A stretch of DNA of 64,000 bases, taken from contig NZ_RJTN01000015.1 in the NCBI RefSeq assembly GCF_005497185.1, positions 1-64,000 of the forward strand, written 5' to 3'. The position numbers were made by a program, and so were the translations under genes. The notes beneath the pieces are model-generated. The model saw only the letters and a list, made by a program, of their open reading frames with translations. It searched no databases and was not told where the DNA came from. Position 1 is the stretch's first letter; every line of letters starts with the position of its first letter. Below, piece after piece: positions 1 through 11,379 of the stretch. This DNA comes from Pectobacterium polonicum. Lineage in GTDB: Bacteria; Pseudomonadota; Gammaproteobacteria; Enterobacterales; Enterobacteriaceae.

Positions 1-474
<474 letters not shown>

Positions 475-626
475 AAGATTTGTTTGATTTGCTGAACTCG
501 TCAGCGATGCTCAAAGAATTAGTAACTGTTTATTCGTAATGAATTTACTGTTGTTCACTCTTCAAGACTTTTTTATATCGTTAAGATACGGTCTTGTGAG
601 TGCCCACACAGATTGTCTGATTATAT

Positions 627-638
627 TGTTAAAGAGCA
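627..638 (-). promoter_or_regulatory. rRNA antitermination boxA in 16S leader
   Basis: The minus strand reads TGCTCTTTAACA, the canonical enterobacterial rrn boxA bound by NusB/NusE. It lies between promoter P2 and the 16S start, where it belongs. Confidence 0.93.
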
Positions 639-668
639 GTGCCACTTCTTCGGTGGCGCGGGCTGCAT

Positions 669-696
669 ATACTATGCTAATCCGCTTTAAAGTCAA
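669..696 (-). promoter_or_regulatory. rRNA promoter P2
   Basis: On the minus strand there is a -35 of TTGACT (696-691), a 16-nt spacer and a -10 of TAGTAT (674-669), followed by a G+C-rich discriminator. Spacing and position relative to boxA match P2 of enterobacterial rrn operons. Confidence 0.85.
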
Positions 697-775
697 GTCA
701 TTACTGACTGCCTTTCGTAAATCTTTTTCCTGTCACCACGACCGCGTGTCGCTGTTGCCGTGTCAGTGGAGGCGC

Positions 776-803
776 ATTATAGGGACTTCTCGGCGGCTGA
801 CAA
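776..803 (-). promoter_or_regulatory. rRNA promoter P1 with A/T-rich UP element
   Basis: On the minus strand there is a -35 of TTGTCA (803-798), a 16-nt spacer and a -10 of TATAAT (781-776), with a GC-rich discriminator downstream. An A/T-rich tract just upstream (about 810-832) fits an UP element. This is about 105 nt upstream of P2, as in E. coli rrn P1. The 475-854 gap therefore holds only rRNA leader and promoters. Confidence 0.9.
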
Positions 804-854
804 GTGCTAAATGCAAAATAATTATCGTTTGTCTACTATTCACCCACAAAGCGA

Positions 855-1712
855 TTAAAGTGGCAGTTTTTCCAGCGAATCGAAGCCATAACGCTGCAAT
901 ATTGGCCACAGCGTAGCGACTTTAGGCGTAATCGTCAGGCAATAAACCAGATTTTTATCTGTAGAAAGTGGAGGATTATCCAGATTAGCAATCAGCCATG
1001 CCGTTCTTTTGGCTATAGCAGCGCCTGAATCCACAAGACGTGTACCATCTGGCAGAGCCATTTTCAGCTCTTCTGCTAACAATGGGAAATGCGTACACCC
1101 GAGCACGACCGTATCGGGTGGCTCTGGCAGACGTAGCCAAGGACGCAGAATTTTTTGCAGTTCGGAAATTGAGATCGTCTCACCCTGCAATTTCGCTTCT
1201 GCTAACTCGACCAGTTCTGACGATCCCAATGACAGAATCTGGCAATCCGTCGCAAAACGGGCAATCAGTTCATGCGTATAGGGACGTTGAACCGTTGCGC
1301 GAGTCGCCAATAGGCCAACAACGCCGTTGCGTGTCAGCTTAGCCGCCGGTTTAACCGCTGGGACAACGCCCACGACAGGGAAAGCAAAGCGCTCACGTAA
1401 TGCAGGAAGGGAAATCGTACTTGCCGTATTGCAAGCAATCACAACCAATGCGAGCTGATGACGTTGTTGGACTGCGCTAACAATCTCAACCACGCGCTCG
1501 ATAATAAACTGCTGTGATTTCTCACCATAGGGAAACGCTTCATTATCGAATGCGTATATATAGTGAAGATCCGGCAAGAGCTGCCGGATTTCATCATAAA
1601 CAGACAGCCCGCCTACGCCGGAATCGAAGACCAGAATCGTAGGACGGGATGGCAGGTTAGAAGGTATAGCTTCCTGTGAGATAGTATTCTCGCCCTGCCG
1701 TGCGGTAGCCAT
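855..1712 (-). CDS. murI: Glutamate racemase MurI
   Basis: Cytoplasmic enzyme converting L-glutamate to D-glutamate for peptidoglycan synthesis. From the ATG at 1712 the protein is 285 aa, the family length. The phosphate/substrate loop DSGVGG begins at Asp30, and the two catalytic cysteines are in ACNTAS (Cys94) and GCTHFP (Cys206, followed by His208). An upstream in-frame start exists at 1757, but 1712 matches the E. coli N-terminus (MAT...). With that start the gene overlaps the 3' end of btuB by 56 nt, the same overlap I recall from E. coli, so the two are probably translationally coupled. Confidence 0.96.
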   Translation of the reverse strand: MATARQGENTISQEAIPSNLPSRPTILVFDSGVGGLSVYDEIRQLLPDLHYIYAFDNEAFPYGEKSQQFIIERVVEIVSAVQQRHQLALVVIACNTASTISLPALRERFAFPVVGVVPAVKPAAKLTRNGVVGLLATRATVQRPYTHELIARFATDCQILSLGSSELVELAEAKLQGETISISELQKILRPWLRLPEPPDTVVLGCTHFPLLAEELKMALPDGTRLVDSGAAIAKRTAWLIANLDNPPLSTDKNLVYCLTITPKVATLWPILQRYGFDSLEKLPL

Positions 1713-3510
1713 ATGCCGTCTCATAATCTTTATCAAACAGGTTGGCGATTCTACCACGAACTGTCAGATGAGAGGTGATCGGATATGAGGCGGCGAGATC
1801 CCAGAGACTTACGCCACCAAGCTTGACAGAGCGTTCAGGAAATGTACTGAAATCCTTGTCATAACGCTGGCCGAGATAATGGTATGTAACGCTCCAGTCA
1901 AGATCGTAGAGTTGCCAATCCAACTGATATTTAACTTGCTGCTTAGCTCGGCGAATCAGGACCTCATTGGTGATAGCGTTGCGTGGGTCAACATAATCAT
2001 AGCTAACACGATGGCTTACAGGCCCAGTATCAAAAGTAGCTGTTGCTTCAATGCCCTTAATTTCAGCTTTATCTATATTTTGAAAAACCCAGTTAGTCCC
2101 ACTCGTTGAAGTGATTAGATTGTTAATATCATTACGATATCCAGAAATTCGCCATGTAACTGGCCCACTAAGGCCTTCAACCCCGCCTTCCCATTGTTTG
2201 CTTTCTTCTGGCTGAAGTGCTCGGTTGCTCCCTGATCTGCCATACAACTGCCCCATATTTGGCGCTTTAAATGCAGTGCCATAAGAAGCTATTAAACGGT
2301 AGCCATCAATGAATTCCCAAGATGCTCCTGTTTGCCAAGTGTTGTGCCAACCGAATTCAGATTGATCGTCACCACGTACAGAACCTTCAAGCACTATGGA
2401 AGAAAAGCGTTGCTGGCCAGTAAGGTAAACTCCCGTATTGTGCTGACTTTCTTCGCGGTTTACGTTGGTTGAATCGGGTTTAATGACCTGATCTTGCCAA
2501 TCAACACCAGCACTCACCGTACCCGAACCTACTTGCAGCGTATTGCCCCACTGCGCATTGTATTGCTGAGAATCAACTAACGTCGCACTGCGCTCATATG
2601 GGCCTTTTTGCGCATCGTAGTCGTAATCCTTGCTATGGCTGTAGCTTCCGATAAGTTGTGTGGCATAAATGCCATTCTGATAACGCAAGCCAGAATCCCA
2701 AGTTTGACCATAGAGTTGGCGCGTATCATGTCCAAACCCATCATAACCAGTGCGGTTGTCAAACCCGTAGCTACGTAAAAAGCCGCCAAACTCATCACTA
2801 AACCGATGGCTGACCGCGCCATAGAGTAATTTACTCATAAACCCATCACGATCTGGCTGACGCGGCGCATCTGCGGCGGCAACATCAAACCCTTTCGTAT
2901 AAGTATAATTACCAGCAACAGTCGCCGTTGTGCTGTTACTCAACGCTTGTTGCGTTACTGCATCATAAGATTGATACCCATTAGAGCCGATACCAGCGGA
3001 TAGCGTCGTATCGTTCTTCTCTCTGGTAGTAATAATGTTTACTACGCCGCCAATCGCATCAGAACCATAAACCGCAGAACGTGCGCCACGAATATATTCA
3101 ACTTTCTGCACCAGTGAGAGGGGGATTTGGCTGAGATCAGAAGAACCGCTAATACCAGCCTGATTTAGGCGAATACCATCGATCAGTACCAACACATGGC
3201 TAGAGTTAGTCCCACGAATAAACAACGAACTTTTTTGCCCTAAGCCGCCATTTTGTCCGATGTCCACACCCGGCAAACGACGCATAACATCAGTTAGGCT
3301 TTTAGCCTGCCAGCGGTCGATCTCTTCTCTTGTCACTACAGTCGTGGGCGCCAGCACCGAAGAAACCGGCTGTGCGAAACGGTTTGCGGTTACCACTATG
3401 TCATCGGTATTTTTTTCCGATGACGAATTTGGAGATGAACTGTTTTCCTGTGCCCAGCCAGAAAATGCCGTGACGGAAAGCGCCGTCAGCAGCGAAACTT
3501 TTTTAATCAT
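1657..3510 (-). CDS. btuB: TonB-dependent vitamin B12 outer-membrane receptor BtuB
   Basis: 22-strand outer-membrane barrel that imports cobalamin using TonB energy. The 617-aa protein has a signal peptide (about residues 1-20, ending GWAQ), a TonB box with DIVVTA at about 37-42, a plug domain with the [14 protein letters not shown] region, and a C-terminal aromatic residue (YTF) typical of outer-membrane proteins. Length agrees with E. coli BtuB (614 aa). A cobalamin riboswitch precedes it, so expression should fall when B12 is plentiful. Its 3' end overlaps murI. Confidence 0.96.
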   Translation of the reverse strand: MIKKVSLLTALSVTAFSGWAQENSSSPNSSSEKNTDDIVVTANRFAQPVSSVLAPTTVVTREEIDRWQAKSLTDVMRRLPGVDIGQNGGLGQKSSLFIRGTNSSHVLVLIDGIRLNQAGISGSSDLSQIPLSLVQKVEYIRGARSAVYGSDAIGGVVNIITTREKNDTTLSAGIGSNGYQSYDAVTQQALSNSTTATVAGNYTYTKGFDVAAADAPRQPDRDGFMSKLLYGAVSHRFSDEFGGFLRSYGFDNRTGYDGFGHDTRQLYGQTWDSGLRYQNGIYATQLIGSYSHSKDYDYDAQKGPYERSATLVDSQQYNAQWGNTLQVGSGTVSAGVDWQDQVIKPDSTNVNREESQHNTGVYLTGQQRFSSIVLEGSVRGDDQSEFGWHNTWQTGASWEFIDGYRLIASYGTAFKAPNMGQLYGRSGSNRALQPEESKQWEGGVEGLSGPVTWRISGYRNDINNLITSTSGTNWVFQNIDKAEIKGIEATATFDTGPVSHRVSYDYVDPRNAITNEVLIRRAKQQVKYQLDWQLYDLDWSVTYHYLGQRYDKDFSTFPERSVKLGGVSLWDLAASYPITSHLTVRGRIANLFDKDYETAYGYRTAGREYYLTGSYTF

Positions 3511-3584
3511 TGTTAAAGCATCCGAGAAATAATAAGGATGCCGCAGGCTCTGTTAATAGCACGCGATATGCAGAACCAATTGCG

Positions 3585-3795
3585 ACGTATTCCGGCAGGT
3601 CTTCGGGCTTGGATGCCGTTGTTACCACAAACCGTCAACGACGGTAGGGCGTACAACGAAAGCGATGACTTCCCACCCTCAAAGGATGAAGGCAGTGTCT
3701 GCATAATAATGCTATCGCCGGGGCTTTCCTTACCGCTGCGCGTCAGCTCCAGATTTACACTGGATTCCCTTTTGACTTGTGAAACAAGGCCGGAC
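3585..3795 (-). ncRNA. Cobalamin (adenosylcobalamin) riboswitch
   Basis: The btuB leader on the minus strand carries the conserved pieces in order: GGGAATCCAGTG near 3769-3758, followed by AATC and a GCAGCGGTAAGG segment. Next come an ACACTG and GGGTGGGAAG pair (about 3700-3668), then the B12 box AAGCCCGAAGACCTGCC at 3610-3594. Together these are diagnostic of the class and sit 75-285 nt upstream of the btuB start. Outer limits are approximate. The 3511-3940 gap otherwise holds only the trmA promoter region. Confidence 0.93.
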
Positions 3796-3940
3796 GCCCA
3801 TCCTACAATCGCACATTACGGAAGTCTAGACTTCTATATCACTACAGGATAATAACGTAACAAAACTGGACTTCCTGGCCGGATTCCCTACAATTCCCGG
3901 CCAATAACCCCCTTTTAGACGCTGTTCAGACGAGAAAACC

Positions 3941-5044
3941 ATGACGCCAGAAATCCTGCCTATCGAAGACTATGACGACCAGCTTGCAGAGAAAACCGAG
4001 CGTCTACGTGGAATGATGGCACCTTTCAATGCACCGGAGCCTGTCGTCTTCCGTTCTCCCGTCAGCCACTATCGGATGCGCGCCGAATTCCGTATTTGGC
4101 ACGAGGGTGACGAGCTTTACCACATCATGTTTGACCAGCAAACCAAACAGCGCATTCGGGTCGATCGCTTTCCGGCAGCCAGTGAACTGATCAACCGCCT
4201 GATGCCGGAGCTGCTTGCCGCCATTCAGCCTGACCCCGTACTGCGCCGTAAACTGTTCCAGATAGACTATCTGTCGACCCTAAGCGGCGAAGTGATCGTT
4301 TCTCTGCTGTATCACCGTGCACTGGATGAGGAATGGCAGCAACATGCCCGTGCGCTGCGCGATAGCCTGATAGCGCAGGGGTTCCGTCTACAGTTGATCG
4401 GTCGCGCGACGAAAACCAAAATCTGCCTCGATCGAGACTATGTCGATGAATGTCTGCCGGTTGCAGGCCGGAATATGATTTATCGACAGGTGGAAAACAG
4501 CTTCACGCAGCCAAATGCCGCAATCAATATTCAGATGCTGGAGTGGGCGTTGGATGCGACAGCGGGATCGACAGGGGATTTGCTGGAACTGTATTGTGGT
4601 AACGGTAATTTTTCACTCGCGCTGGCAAGAAATTTCGAACGCGTACTGGCAACCGAAATCGCCAAGCCATCCGTCGCGGCAGCACAATATAATATCGCCG
4701 CGAATCAGATAGAAAACGTGCAGATCATCCGCATGGCGGCAGAAGAATTTACGCAGGCCATGCAGGGCGTGCGTCAGTTTAACCGTTTACAAGGCATCGA
4801 CCTGACAAGCTACCAGTGCGAAACCATTTTTGTTGACCCGCCGCGCAGCGGACTGGATGACGAAACAGTGAAACTGGTGCAGGCGTATCCGCGTATTCTT
4901 TATATTTCCTGCAACCCAGAAACGTTGAGCAACAACCTGCAAACGCTATCGGAAACCCACGACATTCGCCGTCTGGCACTGTTCGACCAATTCCCTTACA
5001 CCCACCATATGGAGTGTGGCGTGCTGTTGGAAAAACGTCAGTAA
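3941..5044 (+). CDS. trmA: tRNA/tmRNA (uracil-C5)-methyltransferase TrmA
   Basis: Makes 5-methyluridine at position 54 of the T-loop of tRNAs and tmRNA using S-adenosylmethionine. The 367-aa protein has the SAM-binding motif [14 protein letters not shown] at about 216-229, DPPRSG at 299-304, and the nucleophilic cysteine in SCNPETL (Cys324, the same number as in E. coli). It is divergent from btuB, as in E. coli, and convergent with yijD, leaving 40 nt between stops. Confidence 0.96.
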   Translation: MTPEILPIEDYDDQLAEKTERLRGMMAPFNAPEPVVFRSPVSHYRMRAEFRIWHEGDELYHIMFDQQTKQRIRVDRFPAASELINRLMPELLAAIQPDPVLRRKLFQIDYLSTLSGEVIVSLLYHRALDEEWQQHARALRDSLIAQGFRLQLIGRATKTKICLDRDYVDECLPVAGRNMIYRQVENSFTQPNAAINIQMLEWALDATAGSTGDLLELYCGNGNFSLALARNFERVLATEIAKPSVAAAQYNIAANQIENVQIIRMAAEEFTQAMQGVRQFNRLQGIDLTSYQCETIFVDPPRSGLDDETVKLVQAYPRILYISCNPETLSNNLQTLSETHDIRRLALFDQFPYTHHMECGVLLEKRQ

Positions 5045-5084
5045 CACACGCAAACTGGCGGGTCACCCCGCCAAAACGCATTCG

Positions 5085-5471
5085 TTACAGCGTATCGCTC
5101 TCTTCTGCTGAGACGGGCTCCGTCGCTTTTCTACGACGCAGTTTCAGGCCAATCCAGAAAACCAATGCCACGCACAGGATCGACGGAATAAAGTTCGATC
5201 CAATAGCGGGATATTCCACGCGCACGATAGTGCTGTAAATCAATAACCCCAGCAGAAAACTGGCCGCCGCCAGCATCGGAATGCCTTCCGGCATACTGTG
5301 GTGCAAATAACGTTCATGCAGGCAGTAGATCGACAATACCAACGCAATCAGCGGAAAAATCGAGAATGGAACAATACTGCTGAACAAGGCGGCAAATGCG
5401 CCGTTGACGGATAAGCCCGCAATCAGCGCCAGAACCAGCGTACCTTTTTCTTGATGAGGTTTTTCTGTCAT
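5085..5471 (-). CDS. yijD: Inner-membrane protein YijD (DUF1422 family)
   Basis: A 128-aa protein with four evident hydrophobic segments (about residues 11-30, 35-50, 62-84 and 90-110) and a basic C-terminal tail (LKLRRRKA). It matches E. coli YijD in length, sequence character and position just downstream of fabR on the same strand (33 nt gap). No molecular function is established for the family. Co-transcription with fabR is likely from spacing. Confidence 0.88.
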   Translation of the reverse strand: MTEKPHQEKGTLVLALIAGLSVNGAFAALFSSIVPFSIFPLIALVLSIYCLHERYLHHSMPEGIPMLAAASFLLGLLIYSTIVRVEYPAIGSNFIPSILCVALVFWIGLKLRRRKATEPVSAEESDTL

Positions 5472-5503
5472 GGTTTCTCCCTTCTCATGTGGGTATAGAG
5501 GAT

Positions 5504-6133
5504 TTATGGCACGGTAAAGCTGCTGTCGTGTTCTTTTCTGTACCAGTAATAAGCGCCTTTGGCGATCATCCGCAGTTGCAGCACCAGCCGTTCTTCCAGC
5601 TGTTTACGCTGTTCCAGAGAAACATCCAGAGCTTCCGCCCCCGCGCTGAAAACAATGGTCACCATCGCTTCTGACTGCGCTTCTGCGAAGCTGCGAGGAA
5701 TATGATTTTCCACCTCAAGATAATCCGCCAGCTCAGCGATAAAATGCTGAATCTCCCGCGCCACCGCCGCACGGAACGCCGCCGATGTCCCCGAGCGCTC
5801 ACGCAGCAATAGCCGGAAGGCATTAGGATTATTACCGATAAACTCCATAAAGGTGGAAACCGACGTCCTGATTACGCTACCGGTTTTGGCAATACGTTGC
5901 CGAGCCTGCCGCATTAGCTGGCGCAGCATCAGCCCGCTTTCGTCGACCATTGTCAGCCCCAGCTCATCTACGTCACGAAAATGACGATAGAAAGAGGTCG
6001 GCGCGATACCTGCTTCGCGGGCCACTTCACGCAAACTCAAGCTGGTAAAGCTGCGCTCAGCGCTTAACTGGCTAAATGCAGCTTCGATAAGGGAACGACG
6101 GGTCCGTTCTTTTTGTTGTGCTCTGACACCCAT
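5504..6133 (-). CDS. fabR: TetR-family repressor of unsaturated fatty acid synthesis, FabR
   Basis: DNA-binding repressor of fabA/fabB that senses the ratio of unsaturated to saturated acyl chains. The start at 6133 gives 209 aa beginning [10 protein letters not shown], the conserved FabR N-terminus; the open frame runs further upstream but that part has no family match. The TetR helix-turn-helix is clear ([20 protein letters not shown], about 34-53). It is divergent from sthA across a 212-nt intergenic region, the E. coli arrangement. Confidence 0.95.
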   Translation of the reverse strand: MGVRAQQKERTRRSLIEAAFSQLSAERSFTSLSLREVAREAGIAPTSFYRHFRDVDELGLTMVDESGLMLRQLMRQARQRIAKTGSVIRTSVSTFMEFIGNNPNAFRLLLRERSGTSAAFRAAVAREIQHFIAELADYLEVENHIPRSFAEAQSEAMVTIVFSAGAEALDVSLEQRKQLEERLVLQLRMIAKGAYYWYRKEHDSSFTVP

Positions 6134-6345
6134 TATGCTGCCCAAATGATCTACTCCCTTTTCCAGAGGGGCACTATAGCAAACTTTATTGTCCGCAGAA
6201 TGAGACAAAGTTTGCCATATTAAGAATGTGAAAATCTGTTTCCATAGTAAAGGCAGGGATGATTGGGTTCTGCCACAGTCGATGCTACAATCGCACGATG
6301 TTAAGGCCACGTTATTATTTTGTATAAAAACAGGTTTAACCTACC

Positions 6346-7752
6346 ATGACTCTACAACATCAATTCGATTACGATGCCATCGTTATTGGTTCCGGTCCCG
6401 GCGGTGAAGGCGCAGCAATGGGATTGGCTAAGCACGGTGCCAAAATTGCGGTGATTGAACGTCACTACAATGTCGGCGGCGGCTGTACCCACTGGGGTAC
6501 GATTCCTTCTAAAGCCCTCCGCCACGCCGTCAGCCGCATTATCGAGTTCAATCAAAACCCCCTCTACAGTGACAACTCCCGCATTATTCGCTCCTCATTT
6601 TCTGACATCCTGCGCCATGCCGACAGCGTCATTGGTCAGCAAACCCGTATGCGACAAGGGTTTTATGAGCGTAATCAGTGTGAGCTGTTCTCTGGTGAAG
6701 CCAGCTTCATCGACGCCCATACGATTGCCGTTCATTACCCAGATAATACCCATGAAACGCTGACCGCCGCGAATATCATTATCGCGACCGGTTCACGTCC
6801 GTATCATCCGGCAGACGTCGATTTCGACCACCCGCGCATTTACGATAGCGACTCTATACTGCAACTCGACCACGAACCTCAGCACGTTATCATCTACGGC
6901 GCGGGCGTTATCGGCTGCGAATACGCCTCTATCTTTCGCGGCCTGAGCGTTAAGGTCGATCTAATCAACACCCGCGATAGGTTGTTGGCCTTTCTCGATC
7001 AGGAAATGTCGGATGCGCTGTCCTACCATTTCTGGAACAACGGCGTGGTTATCCGCCATAACGAAGAGTTCGAGAGTATTGAAGGGCTGTCTGATGGTGT
7101 CATTGTCAATCTGAAATCTGGCAAGAAGATGAAAGCAGACTGCCTGCTCTATGCCAACGGGCGCACGGGGAACACGGAAACGCTGGGGCTGGAAAATATC
7201 GGCCTAAGCACCGACAGCCGCGGGCAGCTCAAGGTCAACAGCATGTACCAGACCGCGCTGGCGCATATTTATGCCATCGGTGATGTTATCGGCTATCCCA
7301 GCCTGGCATCGGCCGCTTACGATCAGGGCCGGCTCGCCGCGCAGGCGATCATTAAAGGCGATGCCAGCGCGCATCTGATCGAAGATATTCCCACTGGCAT
7401 TTATACCATCCCGGAAATCAGCTCCGTGGGGAAAACCGAGCAAGAGCTCACCGCGATGAAAGTGCCTTATGAAGTCGGGCGGGCACAGTTCAAACATCTG
7501 GCACGGGCGCAGATTGTCGGGATGAACGTGGGGAGTTTGAAGATTCTGTTTCACCGCGAAACGAAACAGATTTTGGGTATTCACTGCTTTGGTGAGCGCG
7601 CCGCTGAGATTATCCACATCGGGCAGGCCATCATGGAACAAAAAGGTGAAGGTAATACTATCGAATACTTCGTTAATACCACCTTCAACTATCCAACCAT
7701 GGCAGAAGCTTACCGTGTGGCGGCGCTGAACGGATTGAACCGCTTATTTTGA
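6346..7752 (+). CDS. sthA: Soluble pyridine nucleotide transhydrogenase SthA (UdhA)
   Basis: Flavoprotein that transfers reducing equivalents between NADPH and NAD+, mainly draining NADPH. The 468-aa protein has an N-terminal FAD-binding [10 protein letters not shown] motif, a second nucleotide-binding motif [13 protein letters not shown] at about 183-195, and a C-terminal dimerisation domain. The position equivalent to the redox disulfide of related lipoamide dehydrogenases reads [15 protein letters not shown], so only one of the two cysteines is present. That is the SthA hallmark. Its stop overlaps the convergent oxyR stop region by 9 nt. Confidence 0.97.
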   Translation: MTLQHQFDYDAIVIGSGPGGEGAAMGLAKHGAKIAVIERHYNVGGGCTHWGTIPSKALRHAVSRIIEFNQNPLYSDNSRIIRSSFSDILRHADSVIGQQTRMRQGFYERNQCELFSGEASFIDAHTIAVHYPDNTHETLTAANIIIATGSRPYHPADVDFDHPRIYDSDSILQLDHEPQHVIIYGAGVIGCEYASIFRGLSVKVDLINTRDRLLAFLDQEMSDALSYHFWNNGVVIRHNEEFESIEGLSDGVIVNLKSGKKMKADCLLYANGRTGNTETLGLENIGLSTDSRGQLKVNSMYQTALAHIYAIGDVIGYPSLASAAYDQGRLAAQAIIKGDASAHLIEDIPTGIYTIPEISSVGKTEQELTAMKVPYEVGRAQFKHLARAQIVGMNVGSLKILFHRETKQILGIHCFGERAAEIIHIGQAIMEQKGEGNTIEYFVNTTFNYPTMAEAYRVAALNGLNRLF

Positions 7753-8652
7753 CAGGTTTTCCATATAACCTTGCATGTGCTCGCGGATGGTATCAGCAAG
7801 TTGCTCATAGCGTCCGCGCAGCGGTGAACCGGGGCGATACACCAGCGCGATAGTGCGCTTGGGCTCCGGTTTATAACATGGCAAATAGCAAACGCCATCG
7901 CGCTCACGCTCACGCGGTACCGACAACGACGGCAGCAGCGTAATCCCGCTTCCGGCGGCGACCATGTTACGCAGTGTTTCCAGGCTAGTCGCCCGGAAAT
8001 GCGTATCTTCATCCGCTCCAGCCTGGAAACAAAAGCCCATCGCCTGGTCGCGCAGACAGTGGCCATCTTCCAGCATCAGCAGCTTTTCACCCGCCAGATC
8101 GGACATCGCCACGCGTTCGCGGTTCGCCCAAGGGTGATCCTGATAAATCGCTAGCTTCATCGGCTCGTCAAACAGAGGAACTTCGATAAAGGCTTCAGAT
8201 TCTTTCACCATCGCCAGAATGGCACAGTCCAGTTTGCCGCTGTCCAATTGCGCGAGCAGTTGATGGGTTTGCGCTTCGTGCAGATACATTTCGAGTTTGG
8301 GGAAGGTGCGATGCAACATCGGAATAATTTGCGGCAGCAGATAAGGCCCCACAGTAGGGATCAAGCCAATATGCAACGGCCCCGACATGGTTTCGCCCTG
8401 CTGACTCGCCATCTCTTTTAATACCTTGACCTCGCGTAATACCGTTCGCGCCTGCTCGACCAGCAGCAGCCCGGCTTGCGTAAATAGCACTTTACGACTG
8501 GTACGCTCAAGCAGCATCACGCCTAACTCATCTTCCAGCTTGCGAATCTGTCCACTGAGCGTGGGCTGACTTACATGGCAGGAATCTGCTGCACGCCGAA
8601 AGTGACGATGTTCTGCCAGCGCGACAAGATACTCTAAGTCCCGAATATTCAT
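7744..8652 (-). CDS. oxyR: Hydrogen peroxide-sensing LysR-type regulator OxyR
   Basis: Activates peroxide defence genes when oxidised. From the ATG at 8652 the protein is 302 aa and starts [10 protein letters not shown], matching the family; the frame stays open upstream to 8727 without homology. The N-terminal winged helix-turn-helix is at about 1-60. The sensing cysteines are both present in [12 protein letters not shown] (Cys199 and Cys208, same numbering as E. coli). A candidate OxyR binding site lies 20 nt upstream of the start, consistent with autoregulation. Confidence 0.97.
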   Translation of the reverse strand: MNIRDLEYLVALAEHRHFRRAADSCHVSQPTLSGQIRKLEDELGVMLLERTSRKVLFTQAGLLLVEQARTVLREVKVLKEMASQQGETMSGPLHIGLIPTVGPYLLPQIIPMLHRTFPKLEMYLHEAQTHQLLAQLDSGKLDCAILAMVKESEAFIEVPLFDEPMKLAIYQDHPWANRERVAMSDLAGEKLLMLEDGHCLRDQAMGFCFQAGADEDTHFRATSLETLRNMVAAGSGITLLPSLSVPRERERDGVCYLPCYKPEPKRTIALVYRPGSPLRGRYEQLADTIREHMQGYMENLSK

Positions 8653-8671
8653 TATTATTCTCCTTATCATG

Positions 8672-8708
8672 ATAGCTAACAGCGATAGATAGGATATCAA
8701 CGAACGAC
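8672..8708. promoter_or_regulatory. Candidate OxyR binding site upstream of oxyR
   Basis: At 11-nt intervals the plus strand reads ATAG (8672), CGAT (8683), ATAT (8694), CGAC (8705). This scores 12 of 16 against the OxyR tetrad consensus ATAG-N7-CTAT-N7-ATAG-N7-CTAT. The internal T and A expected in the first half (positions 8677 and 8681) are also present. The position directly in front of oxyR supports an autoregulatory site. Found by eye only. Confidence 0.5.
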
Positions 8709-9144
8709 AATCCCTATCAACATCCAAAATGAATAATATATCCCACCGAAACGTGCTTGCTTATTGCAACCTCCCGTCACGCTATAACGAGCAGGCTAAT
8801 ATATTCAAGTGATTTGACGATGACAGCATTTTGTGTTCTTCGGTCAAACAAAGAGACGTGATGGAGGCAGGGAAATACGATGCGTAGGCTGGACGATCGG
8901 CAATACAAATAGGCACAAAACGACAGAGGGAGTACGTGGGGGCTGGCAAGGTTTATGTAGTCAAAGGAGCAAGAGAAAAAATGATTCAGCCCGTTATGGC
9001 ACATCGAAACATACGAATAGGAATCTCATCCCTGAGACTCCTCCCTTTCCAGGCTCCCACAAGCCATAGATTCAGCTATTCCAATACCTAAATCTATCGC
9101 AACGGCGTGGCAGCCTTTTTCTTCCTGAAATCTTGCGCGCTACC
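8709..9144. other. Intergenic region between oxyR and metF
   Basis: No convincing gene is seen. In E. coli the peroxide-induced sRNA OxyS is divergent from oxyR in this position, but I cannot find its conserved 5' end or its strong terminator here. A short hairpin (GGAATCTCA / TGAGACTCC, about 9020-9041) lacks a T tract. Possible open frames here look like chance frames. The stretch marks a gene-order break relative to E. coli. Confidence 0.5.
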
Positions 9145-10080
<936 letters not shown>

Positions 10081-10082
10081 CT

Positions 10083-10114
10083 ACACGTCTATACGTTTAG
10101 ACGTCTATATAGAA
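10083..10114. promoter_or_regulatory. MetJ operator (tandem met boxes) upstream of metF
   Basis: Consecutive 8-bp units read ACACGTCT, ATACGTTT, AGACGTCT, ATATAGAA. The third is the perfect met box AGACGTCT and the first differs at one base. Tandem 8-bp spacing is what MetJ dimers require. It begins 42 nt upstream of the metF start, so it covers the promoter region. Confidence 0.92.
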
Positions 10115-10284
10115 AATGACGTAATCCGCTTAAAGAGTCAACGTTTTTCAGCCCGGTAGGTGGTGATGATTACTCACGGTAAATGAAAAAATTTCATGAT
10201 GGGTTTCCCGCAAAAGTGCTGTCTCTTCGTCACATTGTTATGTCAACGCGGAGACAGTTTCGTGCGCGATAATGTCGTTATTTT

Positions 10285-10495
10285 CATGCTACTTCGTAGC
10301 ACGCGCCCGACATGGGGCGGCTCAAACGCCGCTCGCCCCATGACCCCAGGCTTTCGGCGGGAATTATGCCGCTGACGCGGTTCCATCGGTGTTCCTGACC
10401 GCTAACCGAGCCGCCAGTGACGCGTTCCCTACGCGGCACTGGCTTTCGCGACGTCCTGTCGCTCACTCGGCGGTCAAGCCCACCGCTGCATAATT
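10285..10495. repeat. Highly structured G+C-rich palindromic element
   Basis: A compact series of inverted repeats in the metF-phosphodiesterase gap. GCTAC/GTAGC pairs at 10288-10300. CATGGGGCG/CGCCCCATG pairs at 10311-10319 and 10334-10342. Then a nested unit is bounded by AATTATGC (10362-10369) and GCATAATT (10488-10495). Inside that unit GACCGC...CGAG (10397-10410) pairs with CTCGGCGGTC (10466-10475), and GCCAGTGACGCG (10413-10424) with CGCGGCACTGGC (10432-10443, one mismatch). GCGAC/GTCGC also pairs. The 134-bp terminal-inverted-repeat unit resembles a non-autonomous palindromic repeat; a structured RNA is the alternative. The rest of 10115-10569 shows nothing else. Confidence 0.6.
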
Positions 10496-10569
10496 TTTTA
10501 CGCCGGATAACAGCAAAACCGCCTCTCAGACTGCATAAAAAATGTGATTAAACGAAAGAGAGCACGTCA

Positions 10570-11331
10570 TCAGCCACTAGGGAAATCGTGAAAATGTACG
10601 GTATGACCTTCTTCCGTCGTCAGAAAAATGGCGTACTGCGGGGCTTCCAGACTGGTTTCAAAGCCCGGAGCGAAACGCAGGGCAGACTGATGGTTGGTGC
10701 CGCGTATCGTGGTGAATGATATCCCTCGCCAACTTCCGCTGGCAGGCCGATGCACATGCCCCGCGGAAATATGCCGCACGTTACCGAAGCGATGACATAC
10801 CTGATACAGCGCGTCTGCCGCTTCGGGTGCCAACCGAACGTCATCAAGCGCCGGAAGCCCAATCGACATGGGAGGATGGTGCAGGAATAGGAATACATTT
10901 TTTCCTTCCGCGGCCTGAAGCTGTCGTTCAAGCCATGTCAGCCGTGCTGAACACAGCGTTCCAGCTACCTCACCGACATGCAGCGAATCCAGCAGAATGA
11001 CGCAATCATCACCCACCGCGCTCGTGCTCTGTACAAATCCGTATTCGTCCACCTGCATCGGGAACTGGGCCAAAAACATTTCCCGGTCGTCGTGATTCCC
11101 CATCGTCACACGCCAGGGAACCTGTAGCTCAGCCAGTGCCGATGCCAGAAATGCATAAGATGCCGCACTGCCGTCATCGGACAGATCGCCAGAGATGACC
11201 ACCAGATCGGCATCGCGATGATGGGCATTGATATCGGCAATCGCCGCTTTCAACTGCTGCGCTGGATCGCGACCGTGTAAATGGCCACCCTGTGCGATCA
11301 AATGAAGGTCGGAAAGTTGAATCAGTTTCAT
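10570..11331 (-). CDS. Class III (GpdQ-like) cyclic/phosphodiester phosphodiesterase
   Basis: Calcineurin-fold metallophosphoesterase, 253 aa, with the full set of metal ligands: SDLHL (DxH, about 7-11), SGDLSDDG (about 47-54), MGNHDD (about 77-82), FLHHPP (His pair, about 149-154) and SAGHVH (GHxH, about 189-194). Its short length and motif spacing fit the GpdQ/Rv0805 class, which cleave glycerophosphodiesters and other diesters, better than a large nucleotidase. No signal peptide is visible, so it acts in the cytoplasm on imported substrate. It is the last gene of an importer operon, 48 nt after the LacI regulator gene. The exact substrate is unknown. Confidence 0.82.
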   Translation of the reverse strand: MKLIQLSDLHLIAQGGHLHGRDPAQQLKAAIADINAHHRDADLVVISGDLSDDGSAASYAFLASALAELQVPWRVTMGNHDDREMFLAQFPMQVDEYGFVQSTSAVGDDCVILLDSLHVGEVAGTLCSARLTWLERQLQAAEGKNVFLFLHHPPMSIGLPALDDVRLAPEAADALYQVCHRFGNVRHISAGHVHRPASGSWRGISFTTIRGTNHQSALRFAPGFETSLEAPQYAIFLTTEEGHTVHFHDFPSG

Positions 11332-11379
11332 CGTTATCCTCGGTTTTTACTGTCCATGCGCTATCACCCGCCAATGCCG

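Noticed and set aside
539-916. 125-aa open frame across the rRNA promoter region
   Set aside because: It runs antisense through the rrn leader, boxA, P2 and P1, which account for the sequence.
6346-7752. Dihydrolipoamide dehydrogenase or glutathione reductase
   Set aside because: The redox-active disulfide is missing (CTHWGT in place of CxxxxC) and the neighbours and N-terminus match SthA.
8709-9144. OxyS sRNA homologue divergent from oxyR
   Set aside because: The position is right, but none of the conserved OxyS 5' sequence nor its strong GC-rich terminator with T run could be found; reported only as an open question.
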